5,214 bases of DNA, from positions 1 through 5,214 of the forward strand of contig JAKATS010000204.1 of NCBI GenBank assembly GCA_021818645.1. The letters run 5' to 3'. The notes beneath the pieces were generated by a model that was not told where the DNA came from, searched no databases, and saw only the letters and a list, made by a program, of their open reading frames with translations. Source of the DNA: Acidobacteriota bacterium (GTDB taxonomy: Bacteria; Acidobacteriota; Terriglobia; Terriglobales; SCQP01). Each line of letters begins with the position of its first letter. The first letter of the stretch is position 1. This document shows positions 1 through 5,214 of this stretch, piece by piece. The position numbers and the translations under genes are program-made.

Positions 1-446
1 CTGATGCCGCCCGCGCGCGTATCCTGCGCCAGCATCTGTCCCTGGGCATCCAGAAATTGCAGCCGGAAGGGCGCGCGCTCGATCACCACCCGGAACTGCG
101 TGGTGCGCAGCGTATCGGTCGCGCCCTGGGTCTGCCATTGGAATGCCGCATGCCGCGGGGGAGGCGACATCACGGCATAAGAATGGTCGCGCCCCAGGCG
201 CGCCGGGCGTCCGGCCGGCAGATGCCGCACCCAGCCCGGCAATAACCGCGCCGGCACAAAACGCACCCGGATCACCCCCGGGCTGATGACATAAATCCGC
301 ACCACGCCTTGCCCGTTGCGGTACTCGACCCCGTTGCTGCGCCGCACTCCGGGCGGCATCGCGCCCAGGCTATGCCACCCCGCCCAGGCGGGCAGCGTAG
401 CCATCAGGCAAAAAAGCGTTAATCGCCAGATTCTTTTTCGTTGCAT
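1..446 (-). CDS. Secreted GH31-like alpha-glycosidase, N-terminal part (partial, runs off left edge)
   Basis: Reading the minus strand from ATG at 446 gives 148 codons without a stop up to the window edge. The product begins with a clear Sec signal peptide: basic MQRKR, a hydrophobic stretch to about residue 20, and a likely cleavage site AWA|GW after residue 22. Residues about 35-148 resemble the N-terminal beta-sandwich (galactose-mutarotase-like) domain of family 31 glycoside hydrolases: a strand with GVIRVRF (57-63), the RDHSYAV segment (86-92), and FRLQFLDAQGQ (127-137) followed by an acidic/glycine turn. The catalytic barrel would lie outside the window, so substrate (alpha-glucoside, alpha-xyloside or other) cannot be told. 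The start at 446 is preferred because AGGA lies 8 bases upstream; an in-frame ATG at 455 has no ribosome binding site. It is transcribed divergently from the histidine kinase gene. The coding call is strong; the family call rests on recognition of the N-terminal domain only. Confidence 0.75.
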   Translation of the reverse strand, partial: MQRKRIWRLTLFCLMATLPAWAGWHSLGAMPPGVRRSNGVEYRNGQGVVRIYVISPGVIRVRFVPARLLPGWVRHLPAGRPARLGRDHSYAVMSPPPRHAAFQWQTQGATDTLRTTQFRVVIERAPFRLQFLDAQGQMLAQDTRAGGI

Positions 447-480
447 AAGTCTCATCCTGTCAGTATTACATTCGTGTTGC

Positions 481-486
481 ATTGTA
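481..486 (-). promoter_or_regulatory. Candidate -10 element for the GH31-like gene
   Basis: On the minus strand this reads TACAAT, five of six matches to the sigma-70 -10 consensus, and would put a transcript start about 28 bases before the ATG at 446. No good -35 hexamer is found at 16-18 bases spacing, so if it is real the promoter is probably activator-dependent or weak. Confidence 0.3.
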
Positions 487-496
487 GTATGGGTCA

Positions 497-511
497 TTCC
501 GCCCTGCGGAA
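497..511. repeat. Perfect inverted repeat TTCCGC-N3-GCGGAA (possible operator)
   Basis: Two perfect 6-base arms are separated by CCT. The site lies in the divergent intergenic region, just upstream of the candidate -10 of the minus-strand gene and overlapping where its -35 would be, which is a usual place for a regulator site. It has no T tract in either direction, so a terminator is unlikely. Chance occurrence of a 6+6 palindrome is possible. Confidence 0.3.
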
Positions 512-588
512 GTAGGGTGGCCGGCTTAATGGCTTTATCTTTGTAAAGGAGTGGCTGAAATTTTATGAATGTCCCGCTTTATTCTTGC

Positions 589-616
589 TTGACTATTCAC
601 CTTTCGGTACTGTAAC
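589..616 (+). promoter_or_regulatory. Candidate sigma-70-type promoter for the MASE1 kinase gene
   Basis: TTGACT (589-594) matches the -35 consensus at five of six positions; TGTAAC (611-616), 16 bases later, matches the -10 at four of six. A start near 623 would give a leader of about 40 bases before ATG 663. This placement supports 663 rather than the in-frame TTG at 585 as translation start, because the TTG would lie upstream of the transcript. The leader holds a weak inverted repeat, GTAACG (612-617) and CGTTAC (632-637). Confidence 0.3.
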
Positions 617-662
617 GGAAGCGCGGAGCGTCGTTACTCGCCCGGTCCATGGAAACCCGTTG

Positions 663-3110
663 ATGAAACTCAACCTCCATGCTTGGAAAGCCGTTGATTG
701 GCGCCGGTTTGTGATCGCCTGCGTCGCTTACTATCTCGCGGTCTGGCTGGGCCGCTGGGCGATGATTTCCCGTGTCGCCCTCCACCATATCCCGGTCGGA
801 ATCTCGCCATTCTGGCCGGCATCGGGCGTAATGCTGGGCCTCATGCTGCTCTGGGGCGCGGAACCCGTCGTCCCGGCAGCCTTGATCACCGGTCTGCTCG
901 CCAGCCTCGGTTATACCAGCTGGCCTGTCGGCCTGGCCATTAGCCTATTCAATGTTGCTGGCGTTTACATTGCCGTTCGCCTCATGCGGCGGTTTGGCTG
1001 GCAGGAAGGCCCGCGAAGGCTGGCCGACTTATTCTTGCTGCTCATCTATGGCTGCGGGCTGAATCCTTTGCTGAGCGGCATTCCCAGCGTCTGGCTGCTG
1101 CATGCCGCGCATTATTTAAGTGGGAACTTCCAGGCCGGTTTATGGACCTGGTGGCAGGGCAACTGCGGCGGCGTTCTGCTCATCGCGCCCTTGATCCTCA
1201 GCGTGCGCCCGCGACCCATGCATTGGATCCGCTGGCTGGAATTGAGCCTCATGCTCGGCGGCGCGCTGCGCATGAACTGGATCATCTTCCGCGCCCAGTT
1301 CTTTTTCCATCACTCCCTCCTGCCGCTGCCCTTGATCCCTTTTGTCTTCTGGGCGGCGCTGCGCTTCGGTCCGGGCGGGGTGAGCAGTTTAGGCATGATT
1401 TCATTGGGCGAATTGCTGGCCCGGGTGCATGGCCAGGCGCTCTCGCCGAATGATATTTACCGCTTCAACTACTATCAGCTCAATATTTTAATTTCCATTG
1501 TCGCCGCCCTGATTCTGGTCGCCGTCCTGGGCGAGCGCGACGCCAGTCGCGCTCAGCTGCTCAAATTCCTGCGCCAGTACCGCATGCTGTTTGACCGCAA
1601 CCTGGCCGCCATCTTCCGCACCACGCCGGAAGGCAGGCTGCTCAACGCCAACCCCGCCTTCGAAACTTTATTGGGCTACCGTTCGGAAGAACTGATCGGC
1701 TTGACCATGCCCGAAATCTATGTCCGGCCCTCCGAGCGGGAATGGTTTCTGTCTCGCCTGCAGCGCGACGGCCTGGTCAACAATTTTGTGGTTGAACTGC
1801 GCCATAAATCCGGCGCTTCCCGCTGGGTTCTCGAAAACGCCAACTGGATTCAAGAACCCGGCGAGCCTCCCAGTATTGAAGCCATTATGGTGGATGTCAC
1901 CGATCTCCACCGGGCCGAGCAGTCGCTGCGGGAAAGCGAAGAGCGTTTTCGCGCCCTCGCCGAAAACAGCTCCGATGCCTTCGCCCTGGTCTCGCCCACC
2001 GGACAGATTCTTTATGCCGGGCCTTCGACCCAGCGCATCACCGGCTATCCGATCGAAGATTTTGCCGGCCGCAATGGCTATGATTTTATTCATCCCGACG
2101 ATAAAGCCGACAGCCAGGCACATCTGGCCTGGGTGCTGGCCGAACCAGGCCGCCGCCATTGCAACACCGTCCGCATGCGTTTTGCCGATGGCTCCTGGCA
2201 CTGGGTTGAGAGCCATACCGTGAATCTGCTGCATCTGCCTTCGGTGCAGGCGCTGGTGGTGAACTACCGCGATATTACCGAGCGCCGCAGCCTGGAAGAG
2301 CAGGTGCGCCAGGCCCAGAAAATGGAAGCCATCGGGCGGCTGGCTGGCGGCATCGCGCACGACTTTAACAATCTGTTGACCGTGATCTCCGGGCAAAGTG
2401 AATTATTGCTGCGGCGCCTGCCCGAGGCCTCGCCGGAGTCGGATAAAGTCGCCCATATCATCGCCGCCGGCAAGCGCGCCGCCGGCTTGACCGGGCAGTT
2501 GCTTGCCTTCAGTCGTCGCCAGAGTATCCGGAACCAGATTCTGGATCTCACTCCGCTGCTGCGGGAAATCACCTCGCTGCTGCGCCGGCTGATTGGCGAA
2601 AATATTGAGTTCCTGATTGAACTTGATCCCGTCCTGCCTCATTTGCGCGCCGATCCCAGCCAGATCGAGCAAATCGTCATGAACCTGGTGCTCAACGCCC
2701 GCGATGCATTGCCGCAGGGCGGCCGGATCCGTCTGCGCGCCCGCGCCGCTCAGCCGCCGGCGGGCGCCGGCGGCGCGCACTGGCTGGAATTATCCATTTC
2801 CGATAACGGCATTGGCATGGATGCAGCCGTCCAGGCTCACCTCTTCGAGCCATTTTTTACCACCAAGGAGGTGGGCCAGGGCACCGGCCTGGGCTTGGCT
2901 ACCGTCTATGGCATCGTACGGCAGTTAGGCGGCAAGCTGGAGGTCGAAAGCGCGCCCGGCGCCGGTTCCACTTTCCAGATTCTTGTGCCCGGTCTGCTGG
3001 AATCCGCATTTGATCCTGTCGCGCCGCCCCGGCTGCCTCCGCCGATTCTGCCGCTTCATCCACGCGCACCATTCTGTGGGTCGAAGATCAGCCCGAAGTC
3101 CTGGCGCTGA
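663..3110 (+). CDS. MASE1-PAS-PAS sensor histidine kinase (hybrid kinase truncated by frameshift before its receiver)
   Basis: The 815-residue product is an inner-membrane sensor kinase. Residues about 15-290 form a MASE1-type multi-helix membrane sensor, with landmarks FWPASG (50-55), WWQGNCGG (163-170) and FWAALRFG (229-236). Two cytoplasmic PAS domains follow (about 306-418 and 427-543), the second ending in DITERR and leading into a short helical linker. HisKA carries the H-box LAGGIAHDFNN with phospho-acceptor H566. The HATPase domain (about 665-776) has the N-box NLVLNARDAL (N674, N678), G1 box DNGIGMD (714-720), F-box LFEPFFTTK (727-735) and G2 box GQGTGLGL, so all catalytic motifs are intact. 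After about residue 785 the sequence becomes a proline-rich tail of no known family, which ends where a receiver continues in another frame. Start: the frame is open upstream to a TTG at 585 (26 residues more), but the membrane domain fits ATG 663 and a candidate promoter lies at 589-616. Neither start has a strong ribosome binding site. The signal is unknown. Confidence 0.9.
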   Translation: MKLNLHAWKAVDWRRFVIACVAYYLAVWLGRWAMISRVALHHIPVGISPFWPASGVMLGLMLLWGAEPVVPAALITGLLASLGYTSWPVGLAISLFNVAGVYIAVRLMRRFGWQEGPRRLADLFLLLIYGCGLNPLLSGIPSVWLLHAAHYLSGNFQAGLWTWWQGNCGGVLLIAPLILSVRPRPMHWIRWLELSLMLGGALRMNWIIFRAQFFFHHSLLPLPLIPFVFWAALRFGPGGVSSLGMISLGELLARVHGQALSPNDIYRFNYYQLNILISIVAALILVAVLGERDASRAQLLKFLRQYRMLFDRNLAAIFRTTPEGRLLNANPAFETLLGYRSEELIGLTMPEIYVRPSEREWFLSRLQRDGLVNNFVVELRHKSGASRWVLENANWIQEPGEPPSIEAIMVDVTDLHRAEQSLRESEERFRALAENSSDAFALVSPTGQILYAGPSTQRITGYPIEDFAGRNGYDFIHPDDKADSQAHLAWVLAEPGRRHCNTVRMRFADGSWHWVESHTVNLLHLPSVQALVVNYRDITERRSLEEQVRQAQKMEAIGRLAGGIAHDFNNLLTVISGQSELLLRRLPEASPESDKVAHIIAAGKRAAGLTGQLLAFSRRQSIRNQILDLTPLLREITSLLRRLIGENIEFLIELDPVLPHLRADPSQIEQIVMNLVLNARDALPQGGRIRLRARAAQPPAGAGGAHWLELSISDNGIGMDAAVQAHLFEPFFTTKEVGQGTGLGLATVYGIVRQLGGKLEVESAPGAGSTFQILVPGLLESAFDPVAPPRLPPPILPLHPRAPFCGSKISPKSWR

Positions 3111-3439
3111 TTCTCGACAGCCTGCAGGAGGCTGGCTTTCGCGTGCTGGCCGCCGATTCCCCCGCCGCCGCCCTGCGCCTGGCCGAAGCGCCCAATACCC
3201 GGATTGATCTGCTGCTCAGCGATCTGCAGATGCCGGGCATGGATGGCCGCGAGCTCGCCCGCCGCCTGCGCCGCCTGTGGCCCGAACTGCCCGTCCTGCT
3301 GGTGTCAGGCTACGACCCCGCGCCTGCGGAAGCGCCGGATGATTCCTTCGGCTTTTTACAGAAACCCTTTTCGCCGGCCGTCCTGCTGCAGGCGATTCAA
3401 GCCGTTTTTCCACGGGGCCGCGCGGCCGGCCAGTTCTGA
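3014..3439 (+). pseudogene. Receiver domain of the hybrid kinase, out of frame (-1) with the kinase
   Basis: This frame opens after a TGA at 3011-3013 and ends at 3439. It first reads as an Ala/Pro/Ser linker typical of hybrid kinases (about 3023-3067), then as a full receiver: beta-1 TILWVEDQPEVL with the acidic pair at 3083-3088, phospho-acceptor Asp at 3221-3223 within LLLSDLQMPGMDG, the conserved Ser at 3305-3307 (VLLVSGYD) and the Lys at 3362-3364 (FLQKPFSP). No ATG, GTG or TTG occurs in frame before beta-1. The first, GTG at 3143, would give a 98-residue piece without beta-1 and the acidic pair, so it is unlikely to be an independent gene. Adding one base between 3014 and 3110 joins it to the kinase as a protein of about 925 residues. 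The conserved residues argue for a recent mutation, a sequencing error, or less likely recoding; no classic slippery heptamer is seen. Confidence 0.8.
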
Positions 3440-3440
3440 T

Positions 3441-3465
3441 CCGGCTGCATAACTGCCCGGCTGCA
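3441..3465. repeat. 9-bp direct repeat CCGGCTGCA in the intergenic gap
   Basis: Identical copies lie at 3441-3449 and 3457-3465, 16 bases start to start, in the 54-bp gap between the receiver and the response regulator gene. They sit upstream of an AT-rich TAGAAT (3476-3481), which could be a -10 element. The spacing is not far from one and a half helical turns. Function is unknown and chance is possible in GC-rich DNA. Confidence 0.25.
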
Positions 3466-3475
3466 AAAGTGGACT

Positions 3476-3481
3476 TAGAAT
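3476..3481 (+). promoter_or_regulatory. Candidate -10 element for the response regulator gene
   Basis: TAGAAT matches the -10 consensus at five of six positions and lies 12 bases before ATG 3494. The base at -35 distance (CTGCCC, 3453-3458) is poor. If used, the transcript would start only a few bases before the ATG, giving a nearly leaderless message, which would agree with the missing Shine-Dalgarno sequence. Confidence 0.2.
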
Positions 3482-3493
3482 AAAAGCAGCATC

Positions 3494-4084
3494 ATGCCCG
3501 ACATCCCCAACGTCCTGATCGTCGAAGACGAAGACCTGATCCGCGATGCCTACGCCATGCGTCTCGCGCACGAGGGCTACAACGTCACCCAGGCGGCCAA
3601 CGGCCGCGAAGCCCTCAGCCGCGCCCGCCAGGACCCGCCGCATCTGGTGCTGCTCGATGTCATGCTGCCCGACATCAGCGGCTTTGAAGTCCTCAAAGCC
3701 CTGCGCGCCGATCATCGCTTCACTACCGTGCCCGTGCTGCTGTTCACCAACCTCAGCCATCACATGGATAAGCATCTGGCCGCGCGCATGGGCGCCACCG
3801 ATTTCATGGTGAAAAGCGATGTCTCGCCGGCCGAGGTGGTGGATAAAGTCAAAAAACTGCTGGCCGAAGGCGGCGGCGTGCGTCCCATCGCCAACTTCGA
3901 GCTTTACGTGGATCCCGCTCAGGGTGACGCGGCCGCGCTCGCCTCCCTGCTGGGCTATTCCCGCGATCTGCGCTGCCCGCAATGCTCGGGCCGCATGGTG
4001 GTGCAGCTCTCCGGTGATTTTTCCGATCCCTGGTCGCGGCTGTTTCGCGTCCGCATTCGCTGCCCCGTCTGCCTGCCCGCCTGA
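3494..4084 (+). CDS. Response regulator: receiver domain plus C-terminal four-cysteine zinc ribbon
   Basis: The 196-residue cytoplasmic protein begins with a complete receiver (about 5-125): E11/D12 acidic pocket, phospho-acceptor D55 in LVLLDVMLPDISG, T85 (LLFTN), and K107 in the segment DFMVKSD. A linker of about 35 residues leads to CPQC (161-164) and CPVC (190-193), a CX2C-X25-CX2C pattern that looks like a zinc ribbon and ends three residues before the stop. No helix-turn-helix, GGDEF, EAL, AAA+ or HisKA output is present. Known receivers signal by phosphorylation-driven binding, so the ribbon may bind nucleic acid or a protein partner; that is inference. It lies 54 bases after the receiver stop of the kinase gene and in the same direction, so the kinase is the natural partner candidate. 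ATG 3494 is chosen because the receiver begins right after it; there is no clear ribosome binding site. A probable terminator follows. The receiver call is very sure, the ribbon moderately so. Confidence 0.92.
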   Translation: MPDIPNVLIVEDEDLIRDAYAMRLAHEGYNVTQAANGREALSRARQDPPHLVLLDVMLPDISGFEVLKALRADHRFTTVPVLLFTNLSHHMDKHLAARMGATDFMVKSDVSPAEVVDKVKKLLAEGGGVRPIANFELYVDPAQGDAAALASLLGYSRDLRCPQCSGRMVVQLSGDFSDPWSRLFRVRIRCPVCLPA

Positions 4085-4105
4085 CCGCCCGGGCCCCGTA
4101 TTCAC

Positions 4106-4140
4106 ATATGCGAAGCGGATCGCTTCGCATATTTTGTTTT
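4106..4140 (+). terminator. Rho-independent terminator-like hairpin, abutting the next start codon
   Basis: A perfect 12-bp stem (ATATGCGAAGCG at 4106-4117, complement at 4121-4132) with a 3-base GAT loop is followed by TTTTGTTTT. It lies 21 bases after the response regulator stop and fits an intrinsic terminator for that gene. It ends directly at ATG 4141 of the next gene, and its left arm contains an in-frame ATG (4108) for that gene, so it may also affect translation or read-through into the downstream sensor gene. Confidence 0.75.
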
Positions 4141-5214
4141 ATGAATCGCTTTACCCAACGCTGGCTTACCTGGCGCGACCGCCGCGCCCGCGGCGCGCGC
4201 GCCGCGCTGCGCTGGCTGACCGCCTCGGTTGTCCGCTCTACCGCCATCTTTATCGTGCTCAGCCTGGTCCCGATGCTGCTGTTGACCTATTACATCATCG
4301 CTTCCAGCCTTGAAGCCGCCGAAAATCAAGCCCAGAAAAGCGATCTGCAAACCCGCGAGTTCGTTCTCGCCCTGCTCCACACCAGCCTGGCCGGCGAAGC
4401 CAATGCCCTCGCCGAAGGCGCCGAACAAGGCGCCATGCGCCGCGCGCTTGAACAGGGGCGCGAGCGCCCGGTCACTGCCGTGCTGCGCCAGATGCTCAGC
4501 CGCCATCCCGAATTCGCCGCCATCGGATTTTACGAGCCTGAGGGGCTGCGCCTGGGCGCGCTGCCTCTTCACATTCTGCCCTCCGCCGTGCAGGCCGACA
4601 GCTGGTTTCAAACCGTGGAAAATCAGCGCCAGTGGTTTGTCTCCGGCCTCTTCGATCTGCCCAATCTCTCCCAGCCGGTGGTGTTGGTGGCCGCGCCGGT
4701 GCGCCTCAGCCATGTGCTGCAGGGGGTCATCGTCGGCGCCTTGCCCGCGCGCGTCATTCAGGAATGGGTCGGCGGCATCAACCACGGCGGCGACCGCTGG
4801 ATTTACGTCCTCGATCAAAATCGCCGCCTGGTGGCGTGGCCCGCGCATGCGCCGCTGTCTCCCATGCAGGTGCGCCACCTGCCCGGGCTGAGCCGGGCTT
4901 TGGGCGGCCGCTCCGGCGCCACCGGATTTTTGCGCCCCATCGCCCTCGAGTCCAACATTATTTCCTACGCCCCGCTGGCCAATGCCGCCGAAGCGGTCCT
5001 GGTGGTGCGTCCCGAGCGGCTGACCAGCTATGTGGTGCGGGTGTTTTACGACAAGCTGGCCGTCATCGCGGTGATCGTCTTCGTGCTGGCCGTGGTCAGC
5101 GGCCTGCTGCTGCGCGCCGCCTTCCGCTACTATTCGCAATATACCCGCGAGGTCGAAAGCGGGCGCAGCAAGACCGAGGCGCTGCTGGGCAATATCGGCG
5201 ACGGCGTAGATCGG
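4141..5214 (+). CDS. Membrane sensor protein with dCache-like extracytoplasmic domain, probable sensor kinase (partial, runs off right edge)
   Basis: From ATG 4141 the frame is open for 358 codons to the window edge. The first 33 residues are strongly basic, with many Arg, then a membrane helix (about 34-54), an extracytoplasmic region (about 55-300), a second membrane helix (about 306-324) and a cytoplasmic start. The outer region shows dCache features: a long helix after the first membrane segment, a strand AAIGFYEPEG (126-135), SWFQTVEN (154-161), a segment of the type QPVVLVAAPV, and WIYVLDQNRRLVAWP (220-234) of the second lobe. The last residues (KTEALLGNIGDGV) look like the helix and first turn of a PAS domain, so a histidine kinase or a diguanylate cyclase is likely; the output lies outside. 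Such domains usually bind small molecules such as amino acids or organic acids; the ligand here is unknown. An in-frame ATG at 4108, inside the hairpin, would add 11 residues. Neither start has a Shine-Dalgarno sequence, and the preceding hairpin suggests separate control. Confidence 0.85.
   Translation, partial: MNRFTQRWLTWRDRRARGARAALRWLTASVVRSTAIFIVLSLVPMLLLTYYIIASSLEAAENQAQKSDLQTREFVLALLHTSLAGEANALAEGAEQGAMRRALEQGRERPVTAVLRQMLSRHPEFAAIGFYEPEGLRLGALPLHILPSAVQADSWFQTVENQRQWFVSGLFDLPNLSQPVVLVAAPVRLSHVLQGVIVGALPARVIQEWVGGINHGGDRWIYVLDQNRRLVAWPAHAPLSPMQVRHLPGLSRALGGRSGATGFLRPIALESNIISYAPLANAAEAVLVVRPERLTSYVVRVFYDKLAVIAVIVFVLAVVSGLLLRAAFRYYSQYTREVESGRSKTEALLGNIGDGVDR
4189..4206. repeat. 18-bp perfect self-complementary GC palindrome inside the sensor gene
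   Basis: The stretch CGCGGCGCGCGCGCCGCG reads the same on both strands and contains a purine-pyrimidine alternating core. It lies 48 bases after ATG 4141 and encodes part of the Arg/Ala-rich juxtamembrane segment. It may simply reflect GC-rich Arg/Ala codons, but could form a strong RNA hairpin or Z-DNA-prone tract. Confidence 0.5.

Noticed and set aside
316..546. Plus-strand open frame of 76 codons over the divergent region
   Set aside because: Overlaps the signal peptide end of the minus-strand glycosidase gene, which has a ribosome binding site and coherent domain; no family seen in the plus reading.
565..615. Possible 16-residue leader peptide starting at ATG 565, downstream of AAAGGAG (545-551)
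   Set aside because: The spacing of 13 bases is too long for a normal ribosome binding site, the peptide has no run of regulatory codons, and no attenuator hairpin follows.
1668..2396. Minus-strand open frame of 242 codons
   Set aside because: It lies wholly antisense to the PAS and HisKA part of the kinase, whose plus-strand reading has clear domains and motifs.
3416..3427. Self-complementary GGCCGCGCGGCC at the end of the receiver as a terminator
   Set aside because: No T tract follows and the stem would be only four base pairs with a GCGC loop; likely incidental.
3143..3439. Stand-alone receiver gene starting at GTG 3143
   Set aside because: It would lack beta-1, the first helix and the acidic pair that binds magnesium, all of which are encoded just upstream in the same frame.
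3356..4105. Minus-strand open frame of 249 codons
   Set aside because: Antisense to the response regulator and the end of the receiver; no domain recognised.
4102..5139. Long open frame of 345 codons on the minus strand
   Set aside because: It is the antisense of the dCache sensor gene; its product is rich in Gly, His, Gln and Ala with no recognisable domain, as expected for an antisense shadow in GC-rich DNA. The plus-strand frame has two membrane helices and a dCache-like fold.
1..5214. CRISPR arrays, tRNA, rRNA, insertion sequences or attachment sites
   Set aside because: No regularly spaced repeats, no cloverleaf or rRNA sequence, no transposase-like coding and no terminal inverted repeats were seen.

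Overview
The window is GC-rich bacterial DNA with densely packed genes, dominated by two-component signalling. The organism cannot be named from the sequence. The high GC, the many signalling genes and a secreted GH31-type glycosidase would fit a soil-type heterotroph such as an Acidobacteriota or proteobacterial lineage, but this is only a lean. Several genes have weak or no Shine-Dalgarno sequence.

Layout. Positions 1-446 (minus strand) hold the 5' end of a secreted GH31-like alpha-glycosidase gene, cut by the window edge. Positions 447-662 are a divergent intergenic region with candidate promoters in both directions and a short perfect palindrome. Positions 663-3110 (plus) encode a membrane-bound MASE1-PAS-PAS-HisKA-HATPase histidine kinase. 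Immediately after it, in the -1 frame (open 3014-3439), lies a complete receiver domain with all its catalytic residues but no usable start codon before its core. The natural reading is one hybrid kinase of about 925 residues, split by a one-base loss between 3014 and 3110. Positions 3494-4084 (plus) encode a response regulator whose C-terminal part is a four-cysteine zinc ribbon instead of a classical output domain. A perfect 12-bp hairpin with a T tract (4106-4140) follows it. The last gene starts at 4141 (or at 4108, inside the hairpin) and runs off the right edge. It encodes a membrane sensor with an extracytoplasmic dCache-like domain and the probable beginning of a PAS domain.

How the genes may work together (inference): the MASE1 kinase and the zinc-ribbon regulator lie in the same direction, 54 bp apart after the receiver stop, and could form a phosphorelay (kinase H566, own receiver Asp if the frame is restored, regulator D55). 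The dCache sensor lies behind a probable terminator and may be a separately controlled second input. No conventional DNA-binding output domain is visible in the window, so the output is unknown. The most notable points are the split receiver, the receiver plus zinc-ribbon architecture, and the hairpin abutting and overlapping the start of the dCache gene.
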